From: Alloyangia pacifica
GTDB lineage: Bacteria; Pseudomonadota; Alphaproteobacteria; Rhodobacterales; Rhodobacteraceae
Direction of reading: 5' to 3'
Assembly (NCBI RefSeq): GCF_003111685.1
Contig: NZ_CP022189.1
Coordinates: 1,380,001-1,444,000 of the forward strand
Length of the DNA: 64,000 bases
Below the pieces are notes generated by a model. The model made no database searches, was not told the DNA's origin, and saw only the letters and a program-made list of their open reading frames with translations. The translations under genes were made by a program, and so were the position numbers. This document shows, piece by piece, positions 18,121 to 26,230 of the stretch; the stretch's first letter is position 1; each line of letters opens with the position of its first letter.

Positions 18121-18471
18121 ATGTCACAGAAGATGATAGGAGTTGTGCTCTGGTCTGATCGGACGGATCACAAAGCGGTAATCTGGTGCGAAGATCACGG
18201 CGAACTCGCGTTCTGGCATGAACCCGAGAATGGCCCGGAGGGCGGAACTCCGCTCAACGTGGGCGACCTGGTCGCGTTCGACATGCATGACGTCGAGAAC
18301 CTGCGTCATGCAAGCAACCCCCATAGGCTTGAAGAGAAAAAGTTTTTTGGATTGGTGGAGACGCTGTTCAGCGCCGATCCGCGCCCTGCGGGAGGACTTT
18401 CAGGCGCGGGCTCGAGGGGGCGCGTCATTGCCTTTCGCGATGCGCAGCGGCCCGAAAGAGATGTCGCCTGA
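18121..18471 (+). CDS. Small conserved-looking protein of unknown function
   Basis: A 116-residue protein, start ATG at 18121 with GGGGA upstream. The first 80 residues look like a compact beta-rich domain (MIGVVLWSDRTDHKAVIWCEDHG, split around, then LAFWHEP and VGDLVAFDMHDVENLRHA), loosely reminiscent of cold-shock-like folds, followed by a disordered Gly/Arg tail. I do not recognise a named family. It diverges from the XRE regulator and is convergent with ilvN across a shared terminator. Confidence 0.6.
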   Translation: MSQKMIGVVLWSDRTDHKAVIWCEDHGELAFWHEPENGPEGGTPLNVGDLVAFDMHDVENLRHASNPHRLEEKKFFGLVETLFSADPRPAGGLSGAGSRGRVIAFRDAQRPERDVA

Positions 18472-18501
18472 GCAAGATCCACCGGCGGAGCGCACAGCCA
18501 A

Positions 18502-18525
18502 ACGGGCCCGAAGTATCGGGCCCGT
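18502..18525. terminator. Hairpin between the small gene and ilvN
   Basis: ACGGGCCCGA (18502-18511) and TCGGGCCCGT (18516-18525) form a perfect 10-bp stem with a 4-base loop between convergent genes. Flanking U-tracts are short (TTTG leftward, GTTTC rightward), so it is a moderate bidirectional terminator. Confidence 0.6.
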
Positions 18526-18560
18526 CAGCGTTTCTGGGGTGAGGTGTGAGGCCGCGCGGC

Positions 18561-19124
18561 TCAGGCCTTGCCGCGGGCGAGGGCGGCGACGCCGGTTCGC
18601 GCCACTTGGACCAGCCCGAGGGGACGCATCAACTCGGCGAAGGCGTCGATCTTGTCGGGCGTGCCGGTCAGCTGGAAGACGAAGCTCTCGAGCGTGCTGT
18701 CGACCACCTGCGCGCGGAAGATGTCGGCCAGCCGCAGGGCCTCGACCCGCTTGTCGCCGGTGCTGGCGACCTTCAGCAGCGCCAGCTCGCGCTCGACCGA
18801 ACTGCCCTCGGCGGTAAGATCGTGCACGTCGCGCACCGACACGATCCGGCCGAGCTGCGCCTTGATCTGCTCGATCACCTGCGGCGTGCCGGTGGTCACG
18901 ATGGTGATGCGCGACAGGTGCCCCTCGTGGTCCACCTCGGCCACGGTCAGACTGTCGATGTTGTAGCCCCGGCCAGAGAAGAGGCCGATGACGCGGGCCA
19001 GAACCCCGGGCTCGTTCTCGACGAGAACGGTGATGGTATGGGTTTCCTGAACGTCCGAGAAGGTGGGCCGTAGGTTGTAGGCCGAATGCTTGGACGAGCC
19101 CTTCTTGATCTGTAGCGCGGACAT
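18561..19124 (-). CDS. ilvN: Acetolactate synthase small (regulatory) subunit
   Basis: The 187-residue regulatory subunit of acetohydroxyacid synthase, which binds valine for feedback inhibition and boosts catalysis by IlvB. The N-terminal ACT domain (residues about 25-100) shows THTITVLVENEPGVLARVIGLF, the GYNIDSLTV strand and SRITIV, and the C-terminal domain ends in LARGKA. CAGGAG precedes the ATG at 19124. It follows ilvB by about 80 bases on the same strand, so both belong to the operon controlled by the attenuator near 21.0 kb. A hairpin terminator follows. Confidence 0.95.
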   Translation of the reverse strand: MSALQIKKGSSKHSAYNLRPTFSDVQETHTITVLVENEPGVLARVIGLFSGRGYNIDSLTVAEVDHEGHLSRITIVTTGTPQVIEQIKAQLGRIVSVRDVHDLTAEGSSVERELALLKVASTGDKRVEALRLADIFRAQVVDSTLESFVFQLTGTPDKIDAFAELMRPLGLVQVARTGVAALARGKA

Positions 19125-19206
19125 GGATTTCAGCTCCTGAGTTGTCTTGTGCGGAATGGTGGTCGTCGCGGTGGCGGACGGGGCGGGGCCTCGTCCGCGC
19201 GAGCCG

Positions 19207-20961
19207 TCAGACCAGCACCGCACCCTTGCCGGCGATGGCGTTGGTGGCCTGCGCGTCGCCGAGCAGCATCTTGTTGTGCGGCTCGCCCGACGGGATCATC
19301 GGGAAGCAGTTCTCGTGCTTCTCGACGAGGCAGTCGAAGATCACCGGCCCGTCATGATCGAGCATCTCCATGATCGCGTCATCGAGATCGGCGGGATCCT
19401 TGCAGATGATGCCCTTGGCGCCGAAGGCCTCGGCGAGCTTGACGAAATCGGGCAGCGCCTCGGACCAGCTCTGCGAATAGCGCTCGCCGTGCAGCAACTG
19501 CTGCCACTGGCGCACCATGCCCAGTCGCTCGTTGTTGAGGATGAACTGCTTCACCGGCAGGTTGAACTGCACCGCGGTGCCCATCTCCTGCATGTTCATC
19601 AGCCACGAGGCTTCGCCCGCGACGTTGATCACCAACGCCTCGGGGTGGGCGACCTGCACCCCGACCGAGGCCGGGAAGCCATAGCCCATAGTGCCGAGCC
19701 CGCCGGAGGTCATCCAGCGGTTCGGATCCTCGAAGCCGAGGTATTGCGCCGCCCACATCTGGTGCTGGCCGACCTCGGTGGTGATGTAGCGGTCACGGCC
19801 CTTGGTCAGCGCCTCGAGGCGCTCGAGCGCGTACTGCGGCTTGATGACCGTCTCGGACTGCTTGTAGGTCAGGCATTTGACCTTCTTCCACTCCTCGATC
19901 TGCTGCCACCACTTGGCAATTGCCTCGCGGTTGATCTTACGGCCGCGCGCCTTCCAGATCTTCAGCACGTCTTCGAGCACGTGGCCAACGTCACCGACGA
20001 TCGGCATGTCCGCTTTGATCACCTTGTTGATCGACGACGGATCAATGTCGATATGCGCCTTCTTCGAGCGCGGCGAGAAGGCGTCGAGCCGGCCGGTGAT
20101 GCGGTCGTCAAAGCGCGCGCCGATGTTGATCATCAGATCGCAGCCGTGCATCGCGAGGTTGGCCTCGTAGAGACCATGCATGCCGAGCATCCCGAGCCAG
20201 GACTTGCCCGAGGCCGGGTAGGCGCCGAGGCCCATCAGCGTCGAGGTGATCGGGAAGCCCGTGGCCTCGACGATCTCGCGCAGCAACTGGCTGGCGCCGG
20301 GGCCCGAGTTGATCACGCCGCCGCCGGTGTAGAACACCGGGCGCTCGGCCTTCTCGATGGCCTCGACGAGCTGGGTGATCGTCTCGATGTCGCCCTTCAC
20401 CTGCGGCTGGTAGTGGCCGACGGGCGCCTGCGGCTTGGCGGTGTACTCACCCGTGGCGAATTGCACGTCCTTGGGGATGTCGACCAGAACCGGTCCCGGG
20501 CGGCCCGAGGTCGCCACGTGGAACGCCTGGTGCATGATGCTTGAGAGCTTGTCGGTCTCCTTCACCAGCCAGTTGTGCTTGGTGCAGGGGCGGGTGATGC
20601 CGACGGTATCCGCCTCCTGGAAAGCGTCCGAGCCGATCATGAAGGTCGGCACCTGGCCCGAGAGAACCACGATCGGGATCGAGTCCAGCAGCGCGTCGGT
20701 CAGGCCGGTCACGGCATTGGTCGCGCCGGGGCCCGATGTCACCAGCGCGACACCCGGCTTGCCGGTCGAGCGGGCATACCCCTCGGCGGCATGGATCGCC
20801 GCCTGCTCGTGCCGGACGAGAATGTGCCGGATATCGTTCTGCTGGAAGATTTCGTCGTAAATCGGTAGCACCGCGCCCCCGGGGTAGCCGAATACCGTGT
20901 CCACACCCTGATCCTTCAGGGCTTGAACCACCATCTTCGCTCCGGTCATCTGACGTGTCAT
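19207..20961 (-). CDS. ilvB: Acetolactate synthase large (catalytic) subunit
   Basis: A 584-residue ThDP-dependent enzyme making acetolactate or acetohydroxybutyrate, the first common step of valine, leucine and isoleucine synthesis. Visible features are GYPGGAVLPIYDEI with the catalytic Glu in RHEQAAIHAAEGYA, the central FAD-binding half, and the C-terminal ThDP fold (GYGFPASVGVQVAHPEA, NNERLGMVRQWQ). The usual GDG of the ThDP/Mg motif is replaced by GEA in NVAGEASWLMN; I believe this is typical of related alphaproteobacteria rather than a defect. The ATG at 20961 is chosen for GGAG upstream; earlier in-frame ATGs at 20985 and 21003 lack one. Expression is controlled by the upstream leader. 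Confidence 0.96.
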   Translation of the reverse strand: MTRQMTGAKMVVQALKDQGVDTVFGYPGGAVLPIYDEIFQQNDIRHILVRHEQAAIHAAEGYARSTGKPGVALVTSGPGATNAVTGLTDALLDSIPIVVLSGQVPTFMIGSDAFQEADTVGITRPCTKHNWLVKETDKLSSIMHQAFHVATSGRPGPVLVDIPKDVQFATGEYTAKPQAPVGHYQPQVKGDIETITQLVEAIEKAERPVFYTGGGVINSGPGASQLLREIVEATGFPITSTLMGLGAYPASGKSWLGMLGMHGLYEANLAMHGCDLMINIGARFDDRITGRLDAFSPRSKKAHIDIDPSSINKVIKADMPIVGDVGHVLEDVLKIWKARGRKINREAIAKWWQQIEEWKKVKCLTYKQSETVIKPQYALERLEALTKGRDRYITTEVGQHQMWAAQYLGFEDPNRWMTSGGLGTMGYGFPASVGVQVAHPEALVINVAGEASWLMNMQEMGTAVQFNLPVKQFILNNERLGMVRQWQQLLHGERYSQSWSEALPDFVKLAEAFGAKGIICKDPADLDDAIMEMLDHDGPVIFDCLVEKHENCFPMIPSGEPHNKMLLGDAQATNAIAGKGAVLV

Positions 20962-21011
20962 CGCGGTCTCCGTTACAGACGTCATTTCGATTTTACTTCT
21001 CATTTGCGCAC

Positions 21012-21038
21012 AAAAAAGCCCCCGAGGATTTCGGGGGC
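21012..21038 (-). terminator. Attenuator terminator in the ilvBN leader
   Basis: On the minus strand GCCCCCGA-AATCC-TCGGGGGC forms an 8-bp GC stem with a 5-base loop, followed directly by TTTTTT. It lies 50 bases before the ilvB start and after a Leu/Val/Ile-rich leader peptide, so it can abort transcription before the structural genes. Confidence 0.9.
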
Positions 21039-21080
21039 GCATGGGGGTCCATTATGGTTCCGGTTACCGGCCCATGCGCC
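21036..21080 (-). promoter_or_regulatory. Antiterminator arms of the ilvBN leader
   Basis: On the minus strand GGCGCATGGG (21080-21071, within the last codons of the leader peptide) is fully complementary to CCCATGCGCC (21045-21036). The second arm overlaps the first three bases of the terminator stem, so the two structures exclude each other. A ribosome stalled on the Leu/Val/Ile codons leaves the first arm free and favours the antiterminator; a ribosome reaching the stop codon covers it and lets the terminator form. Confidence 0.75.
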
Positions 21081-21111
21081 ATGTCTCTACGATAATTACA
21101 AGTAGGCCCAT
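21064..21111 (-). CDS. ilvL: ilvBN operon leader peptide
   Basis: A 15-codon reading frame, MGLLVIIVETWRMGR, preceded by AAGGGAG at good spacing and ended by TAA. Residues 3-8 are LLVIIV, a run of six branched-chain codons, exactly what an attenuation sensor for leucine, valine and isoleucine charging needs. It lies between a clear promoter and a U-tract terminator upstream of ilvB. It is too short for routine gene calling. The gene name follows the role by analogy with enterobacterial leader peptides; sequence homology is not implied. Confidence 0.88.
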   Translation of the reverse strand: MGLLVIIVETWRMGR

Positions 21112-21140
21112 CTGGCGGACTCCCTTCGTGCGTGGGGCGG

Positions 21141-21169
21141 ACCATAGGCGGCAGGGGCCGGAGGGTCAA
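21141..21169 (-). promoter_or_regulatory. Sigma-70-type promoter of ilvBN
   Basis: On the minus strand TTGACC (21169-21164), a 17-base spacer and TATGGT (21146-21141) match the housekeeping consensus well. The predicted transcript start lies about 20-25 bases before the leader-peptide ATG, leaving room for its ribosome site. Confidence 0.75.
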
Positions 21170-21390
21170 CACCTATCGGCTCAGAAAAAGTGCTCTGGAT
21201 GCGAGATATTTGTACTTTTATTGCGTTTGATAGGGTGTATCGCGCAGTTTCGCGAAAAATGGCCGAAGCTGCGCCATGTTTCGCGCAATGTTTCGGGCTT
21301 CACACGGGCTTGCGTGAAGTCGTGAATTGCCGTGGGTTGAAAGCGCTGCAATACTGAACTGAAGGGTTCACTTGTGTGCAGGAGGCTGTC

Positions 21391-21612
21391 ATGGCGCAGT
21401 ATCAAAGGTTCTATCGTCACGCTCGGGATTTCAGCGCGCTGAAGGCTGTGGCGCTGGTGGGACTGCTGGTCCTCACCCAAGCGTTGGCCACCGTCGAGCG
21501 GCATCGCAACGCCGAGGAGGCGGCCTTCGACGGCGTGCAGATCCCGCAGGTCATGCCGGCGGAGTTCCATGCTGCCGAAGACCTGGTGATCCGCGTCGGC
21601 AAGATGATCTGA
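21391..21612 (+). CDS. Small single-pass membrane protein, unknown
   Basis: A 73-residue protein with a strong AGGAGG site before the ATG at 21391. It has a basic N-terminus (QRFYRHARDF), one hydrophobic segment (KAVALVGLLVLTQALA) and a short C-terminal domain outside the membrane ending in VIRVGKMI. No family is recognised. The 279 bases upstream separate it from the ilv leader and contain several TTTCGCG words and the ilv promoter on the other strand. It is convergent with the LuxR-type regulator; a GC-rich inverted repeat GCCGGCA/TGCCGGC lies between them. Confidence 0.6.
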   Translation: MAQYQRFYRHARDFSALKAVALVGLLVLTQALATVERHRNAEEAAFDGVQIPQVMPAEFHAAEDLVIRVGKMI

Positions 21613-21731
21613 GCGCCTGTCGTGGCCGGCACGCGGGGGCTCTGCCTCCGTCTGCCGGCGCCGACTCCCCGGAATATTTGTGCTCGGAACGAATTGCCCG
21701 CTGACACTCGCGGCGTCCGCTGCGGAAGACG

Positions 21732-22376
21732 TCAGCTGTTGACGCCGGTGCCCTGCAGTACGCCATGCTCCAGCGCGTAGCGGGTAAGCCCGGCGGTGGA
21801 GCTGATCCCGAGCTTGCGCTTGATATTCTTGCGGTGGGTCTCGACCGTGCGCACCGAGATATCGAGCACCTGCGCGACTTCCTTGTTCGACTTGCCCTGC
21901 GCCAGCTGCAGCAGGATGGTCTGCTCGCGGTTGGTGAGCTGCTCGCGACCGCCGGTCATCACCGGGGCCAGCGCCCCCTCGGCGCCGGTGCAGAGATAGC
22001 GCTTGCCCTGCATGACGGTGTCGATGGCGGTCTTGATCTCCTCGGTGGGCACATCCTTGAGAAGATAGCCCGAAGCGCCATGGCCGAGTGCGGTGGTGAT
22101 ATACTGCGGCGTGTCGTGCATCGAGAGCACCAGCACGCGGGTCTCTGGGCGGCGCTCGAGGATCATCTCGGTGGCCGAGAGACCGCCGAGTCCGGGCATG
22201 TTGAGATCCATCAAGATGACGTCGGGCGTAAGTTCGTCGAGCCGGTCGATCATCTGCTGGCCGTCCGAGACCGTCGCCAGCACGGTGATGTCATCGTAGC
22301 TTTCCAAGAGTGCCTCGATGCCCTCGGCGACCAGCGGGTGATCATCGACGATGACGACTTTGGTAGGTTCGGTCAT
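21732..22376 (-). CDS. LuxR/NarL-type response regulator
   Basis: A 214-residue two-component output protein. The receiver domain has the acidic pair Asp11-Asp12 (VIVDDHP), the phospho-acceptor Asp57 in ILMDLNMPG and the switch Lys in GYLLKDV. The C-terminal LuxR helix-turn-helix covers about 150-205 (LTNREQTILLQLAQGKSNKEVA and the DISVRTVETHRKNI recognition region). The ATG at 22376 overlaps the kinase stop in ATGA, so the pair is translationally coupled. Located divergently from the TRAP transporter genes, which are its likely targets by position. Confidence 0.92.
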   Translation of the reverse strand: MTEPTKVVIVDDHPLVAEGIEALLESYDDITVLATVSDGQQMIDRLDELTPDVILMDLNMPGLGGLSATEMILERRPETRVLVLSMHDTPQYITTALGHGASGYLLKDVPTEEIKTAIDTVMQGKRYLCTGAEGALAPVMTGGREQLTNREQTILLQLAQGKSNKEVAQVLDISVRTVETHRKNIKRKLGISSTAGLTRYALEHGVLQGTGVNS

Positions 22377-23809
22377 GCGCTTGCCTTGGGTCTGGATGTG
22401 GAGGCGCCCTCTTCGGGAGGAAGCAGGTGCGACAGGGGGATCTGTGCCTCGATAACCGTGCCGGATCTGGAGGACAAGATTCGCAGGTGTCCGCCGAGTT
22501 GGTCCATGCGCTCCTGCATGTTCCTCAGGCCGATGCCACGCTGGCCGCGGACCTTGTCGGGGTCGATGCCATGGCCATTGTCCTCGATCCGCAGGGTTGC
22601 GCCGCGGCGGTGGCCGCGCAGGTCGAGCGTGACCTCGGTGGCACCGGAGTGGCGCTCGATATTGGTCAGCGCCTCTTGGGCTATGCGGTAGAGCGCGATG
22701 CGCCCCTCCTGGTCGACGCGGTTGCGGAAGACCACGGTCTCGAGCGTGGTTTCGATGCCGGTGCGCGCCTCGAAGTCGTCGATCAGCGCTTTCAGCGCCG
22801 GGCCGAGGCCGAGGTCGTCGAGCACCCCGGGGCGCAGGTCGCGGCTGATCCGGCGCACCTCCTGGATGGCGCCGGTGAGCGCCTCGTGACCGCGCTCGAG
22901 CGTGTCCATGGCGCGCGGATCCTCTTGTGCGAGGCGGCGCTTGGTGATGTCGAGCGCGTATTTCACCCCGACGAGGATCTGGCTGATGCCGTCGTGCAGC
23001 TCGCGCGCGACACGGCGGCGCTCGTCCTCCTGGGCGTCGAACACCCGCTGGGTCAGCTCCTTGAGCTTGGCATCCGCCAGCCGTCGCTCGCGCAGGTTCA
23101 TCGCGAGCCCCGAGAAGAAGACCACCAGCAGGGCGCCAAGGGTGATGCCGCCGATATAGAGGAAGGTGCGGCGGATGCGGGCCTGCACCTCGGCCCGGCT
23201 GGCACTGACCGTGGCCAGCACGTCGTCGATCCAAACACCGGTGCCCACCGCCCATTGCCAGTCCTGGAAGCCGAGCACGAAGGCGATCATCTCGGCCTCC
23301 TCTCCGGTGGAGGGCTTGGGCCAGAGAAACGACAGGTAGCCCGAGCCCTGCCGGGCGATCTTGATCATCGGATCGACGATGGGCGTGCCGGCGCTGTCGG
23401 TGAGGCCGGACCAATTGCGGCCTATCATGTCGGTGCGGCGCGGCGAGACGAGGTTGGTGCCGTCGTAATCGTAGACGAAGAAAGAGCCGTCCTCGCCGTA
23501 GATCATCGCCGCGAGGATCTGCGCGACCTGGGTCTTGGCTTCGTCGTCGTCCGGGGCGGCGGCGCCGTAGATAAAGTAGAAGCCGTTGCGCGCCTGGGTG
23601 ACGTAATTGCGCAGCTCCTGCTTCTTGGCCTCGAGCAACTCGTTCTCGAGCTGCCGGATTTCGCGCTCTGCAAGCATGCGCGACTGGAAGGCGACGAGAA
23701 GGGCGATGGCGGCGCAGGCGAGGATGAGCGGCACCGAGGCCAGAAGAAAGAGCTTCTGTCCGTAGCTGAGCCTGAAGGACTGCCGGAGATTCTGAATGAT
23801 CGCGCCCAT
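22373..23809 (-). CDS. Cache-domain sensor histidine kinase
   Basis: A 478-residue membrane kinase. Two membrane segments (about 18-40 and 216-237) bracket a periplasmic single-cache domain with FFVYDYDGTNLVSP and GYLSFLWPKP, the kind that binds small carboxylates. The cytoplasmic part has a HisKA_3 helix with the phospho-acceptor His272 in RRRVARELHDGISQ and an HATPase domain (N-box ALTNIERHSGA, G-boxes EDNGHGID and GIGLRNMQERM). Similar kinases sit beside TRAP transporters for C4-dicarboxylates, keto acids or lactate. The gene diverges from the transporter at 24057 across about 250 bases. Confidence 0.92.
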   Translation of the reverse strand: MGAIIQNLRQSFRLSYGQKLFLLASVPLILACAAIALLVAFQSRMLAEREIRQLENELLEAKKQELRNYVTQARNGFYFIYGAAAPDDDEAKTQVAQILAAMIYGEDGSFFVYDYDGTNLVSPRRTDMIGRNWSGLTDSAGTPIVDPMIKIARQGSGYLSFLWPKPSTGEEAEMIAFVLGFQDWQWAVGTGVWIDDVLATVSASRAEVQARIRRTFLYIGGITLGALLVVFFSGLAMNLRERRLADAKLKELTQRVFDAQEDERRRVARELHDGISQILVGVKYALDITKRRLAQEDPRAMDTLERGHEALTGAIQEVRRISRDLRPGVLDDLGLGPALKALIDDFEARTGIETTLETVVFRNRVDQEGRIALYRIAQEALTNIERHSGATEVTLDLRGHRRGATLRIEDNGHGIDPDKVRGQRGIGLRNMQERMDQLGGHLRILSSRSGTVIEAQIPLSHLLPPEEGASTSRPKASA

Positions 23810-24056
23810 TCCCTTTGAATTACGTCATGATTCGGCGTCTTGGGAAGGCGCGAGCGCGCATTCGCTTAGGAGTGCCGCAACGGAAGGCAAGGGGAGGCTA
23901 CGTTTTTGTGACGTGATGGGCAAGTTTATGACCCATTCTACGCAGTGCTGGGTATTTCGCTTGCGCAATAAAATGTCCTAGGGTGCCCGAACCGTAACGA
24001 TCCGCGCCGGGACGGAGGAGACCGCCAGGCGCCGAATAATCTATGGGAGGATTTAC
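23810..24056. promoter_or_regulatory. Divergent control region of kinase and TRAP genes
   Basis: This 247-base gap is AT-richer than its surroundings near 23.90-23.99 kb and must contain promoters for both directions. A candidate TTGCGC around 23961 precedes the transporter side, but I cannot assign convincing -10 boxes, and no clear repeated binding site for the LuxR-type regulator is visible. Confidence 0.4.
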
Positions 24057-25142
24057 ATGGATCGTCGTTCTTTTCTGAGGGCTTCCACCGCAGGTGGCGC
24101 AGCCGCCGCTGCAACCGCGCTCGCCGCTCCGGCGATCGCACAGGGCCGCCGCACCCTCACTCTCGTGACCACCTGGGGCCGTGGCCTCGCCGGTGTGCAT
24201 GACAGCGCGCAATATTGCGCCGACCAGATCACCGCGGCCACCGATGGCGAGCTGACCGTCGAGCTGAAGGCGGCGGGTGAACTCGTCGGTGCCTTCGAGG
24301 TCTTCGACGCCGTGTCCGCTGGCCAGGCCGACATGTACCATGGCGTGGACTACTATTTCCTCGGCCAGCACCCGGCGCTGTCGTTCTTCAGCCAGGTGCC
24401 CTTCGGCATGAACTTCATGGAATATTCCAACTGGATCTACCATGACGGCGGCAACGAGCTGGCGGACGAGCTCTACTCGATCTTTGGCCTCAAGGCCTTT
24501 GCAGCCGGCAACACCGGCCCGCAGTCGGGTGGCTGGTTCAAGAAAGAGATCAACTCGCCCGAAGACTTCCAGGGTCTGAAGTTCCGCATGCCCGGCCAGG
24601 GCGGCCAGGTGCTCGGCAAGCTCGGCGCCTCGGTGCAGAACCTGCCCGGCGCGGAAGTGTACCAGGCGCTGTCCTCGGGTGCGATCGACGGCACCGAGTG
24701 GATCGGTCCCTGGGCGGACGAGAAGGCCGGTTTCCAGGAAATCACCAAGACCTACTACACCGCCGGCTTCCACGAGCCGGGTCCGAACCTGAACCTGACG
24801 ATGAACCTCGAGGTCTTCGAAAGCCTGAGCCCGACGCAGCAGAAGATCGTCGAGCAGGTGGCGCGCGCGTCCAACCTCTGGACCATGTCGCTGTTCATGG
24901 CGAACAACTCGGCGGCCCTGCAGCGTCTGCAGTCCGGCGGCGTGAAGCTCGTCGAATTCCCCGACAGCGTCTGGGACGCCTTCGGCGCCGCAGCCAAGGA
25001 AGTGGTCGAGGAGCCCATGGGCGACGAGATCTACAAGAAGTGCTACGACAGCTACTACCAGTCGATGAAGTCCTCGGCTCAGTGGATCAGCCGCTCGGAA
25101 GGCGCCTTCTCGGCCCAGCGTAACCGCGTCATGGGTCTCTGA
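24057..25142 (+). CDS. TRAP transporter substrate-binding protein (DctP family)
   Basis: A 361-residue periplasmic receptor that captures an organic acid for the TRAP carrier. The leader has a twin-arginine-like DRRSFLRAS followed by an Ala-rich core and a cleavage region APAIAQG. Conserved DctP features are visible: GELVGAFEVFDAVSAGQAD, the NTGPQSGGWF strand, the ligand-contacting arginine in LKFRMPG and the DGTEWIGPWADEK region. The closest recognisable relatives are the TakP (2-oxoacid) and lactate-binding groups, so a monocarboxylate or keto acid is more likely than a C4-dicarboxylate, but this is inference. GGGAGGA precedes the ATG. A 9-bp hairpin follows the stop. Confidence 0.92.
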   Translation: MDRRSFLRASTAGGAAAAATALAAPAIAQGRRTLTLVTTWGRGLAGVHDSAQYCADQITAATDGELTVELKAAGELVGAFEVFDAVSAGQADMYHGVDYYFLGQHPALSFFSQVPFGMNFMEYSNWIYHDGGNELADELYSIFGLKAFAAGNTGPQSGGWFKKEINSPEDFQGLKFRMPGQGGQVLGKLGASVQNLPGAEVYQALSSGAIDGTEWIGPWADEKAGFQEITKTYYTAGFHEPGPNLNLTMNLEVFESLSPTQQKIVEQVARASNLWTMSLFMANNSAALQRLQSGGVKLVEFPDSVWDAFGAAAKEVVEEPMGDEIYKKCYDSYYQSMKSSAQWISRSEGAFSAQRNRVMGL

Positions 25143-25164
25143 TCCGCCCAATCGCGTGTCTGTC

Positions 25165-25185
25165 GCCCCCGCGGTTCGCGGGGGC
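25165..25185 (+). other. Intercistronic hairpin between dctP and dctQ homologues
   Basis: GCCCCCGCG-GTT-CGCGGGGGC forms a 9-bp stem with a 3-base loop, 22 bases after the receptor stop. The lack of a U-tract and the short distance to the next gene suggest a partial terminator or an mRNA 3'-end stabiliser that makes receptor more abundant than permease. Confidence 0.65.
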
Positions 25186-25285
25186 GCTCCTGCTTTGAAG
25201 ACACAGCCCTGTCCCGGCCGGCAGGAGACGCCGGCCGGGCAGGGCACCCAACAAGACCAACAAGAGACATAAGGGGGCACAGGTC

Positions 25286-26215
25286 ATGGAAGAGACAGCC
25301 TCGGGCGGGGCATTCGGTGCGATACTGGATGGCCTGACCTGGTTCTTCGGCAATATCGCCATGTCCTTCTGGAACCTCGGCTACGCTGTGACGCATCCGT
25401 CGAGCTGGCTGAACTGGACGGACAACGAGGCGGTGATGCGCTTCGTCTATTACGGCGCGTCGGTGGAACTGTTGTTCGTGGTGCTGACCGCCTTCTTGGT
25501 GCTCACAGCGATCGGCATGTGGCGGCACAGCTTCATGTGGGGCATGGTGCGCGGGCTCGAGGGCTTCCACAACACCGTGGGGCGCATCGCAGCCTGGGCC
25601 GGCCTCATCATGGTGCTGCAGCAGGTGATCATCATCCTCGTGCAGCGGGTCTTCGCCCGTCCAGACCTGTCGTTCGGCTTCGGTGTGCCGGTGAGCTTCG
25701 ACGTCAGCTGGTGGTCCGAAGAGCTCAAGCTCTACAACGCCATCGTCGTGGCGCTCTGCCTGGCCTACACCTTCGTGCAGGGCGGGCATGTGCGCGTCGA
25801 TCTGGTCTATTCGCCGGTCAGCTACCGCGCGAAGAAGATCATCGACATGTTCGGCAGCCTGTTCTTCATGATGCCGATGGCGGTGCTGGTCTGGCTCTAT
25901 TCGTGGTACTTCCTGTGGCGCCACCTGATCGTGCCCAAGCCCTCGGCCTCGGAAGGCCTCGAGCGGCTGGTGATGAAGGCGCGCGCTCTGCGCTGGAACG
26001 TCGAGACCATTGGCTTCAGCCCCAACGGCTTTTCCGCCTACTTCCTGTTCAAGATCCTGATCGTGCTGATGTGCGGCTTCATCTTCCTGCAGGGGGTCGT
26101 CTTCTTCTGGCGCTCCTACCTCGAATGGCGCGAAGGCCCGGAGAGCGAAGGCAAATATCACGATCATGACCGGGTCGAGGCAGGCGAAGAAGCCTACGAC
26201 CACGCGGAATTCTGA
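25286..26215 (+). CDS. TRAP transporter small permease (DctQ family)
   Basis: A 309-residue membrane subunit, longer than the usual 160-220 residues. Four main hydrophobic segments can be seen: ELLFVVLTAFLVLTAIGMW, AAWAGLIMVLQQVIIILV, LFFMMPMAVLVWLYSWYFL and FLFKILIVLMCGFIFLQGVVFFW, plus YNAIVVALCLAYTFVQGGHVRVDL, the family signature around the Gly-Gly-His-Val-Arg turn. The tail is hydrophilic and acidic. It partners the receptor upstream and the large permease 16 bases downstream. Extra N-terminal and loop length is typical of the keto-acid/lactate branch. Confidence 0.9.
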   Translation: MEETASGGAFGAILDGLTWFFGNIAMSFWNLGYAVTHPSSWLNWTDNEAVMRFVYYGASVELLFVVLTAFLVLTAIGMWRHSFMWGMVRGLEGFHNTVGRIAAWAGLIMVLQQVIIILVQRVFARPDLSFGFGVPVSFDVSWWSEELKLYNAIVVALCLAYTFVQGGHVRVDLVYSPVSYRAKKIIDMFGSLFFMMPMAVLVWLYSWYFLWRHLIVPKPSASEGLERLVMKARALRWNVETIGFSPNGFSAYFLFKILIVLMCGFIFLQGVVFFWRSYLEWREGPESEGKYHDHDRVEAGEEAYDHAEF

Positions 26216-26230
26216 GAGGGACATAGGTAA

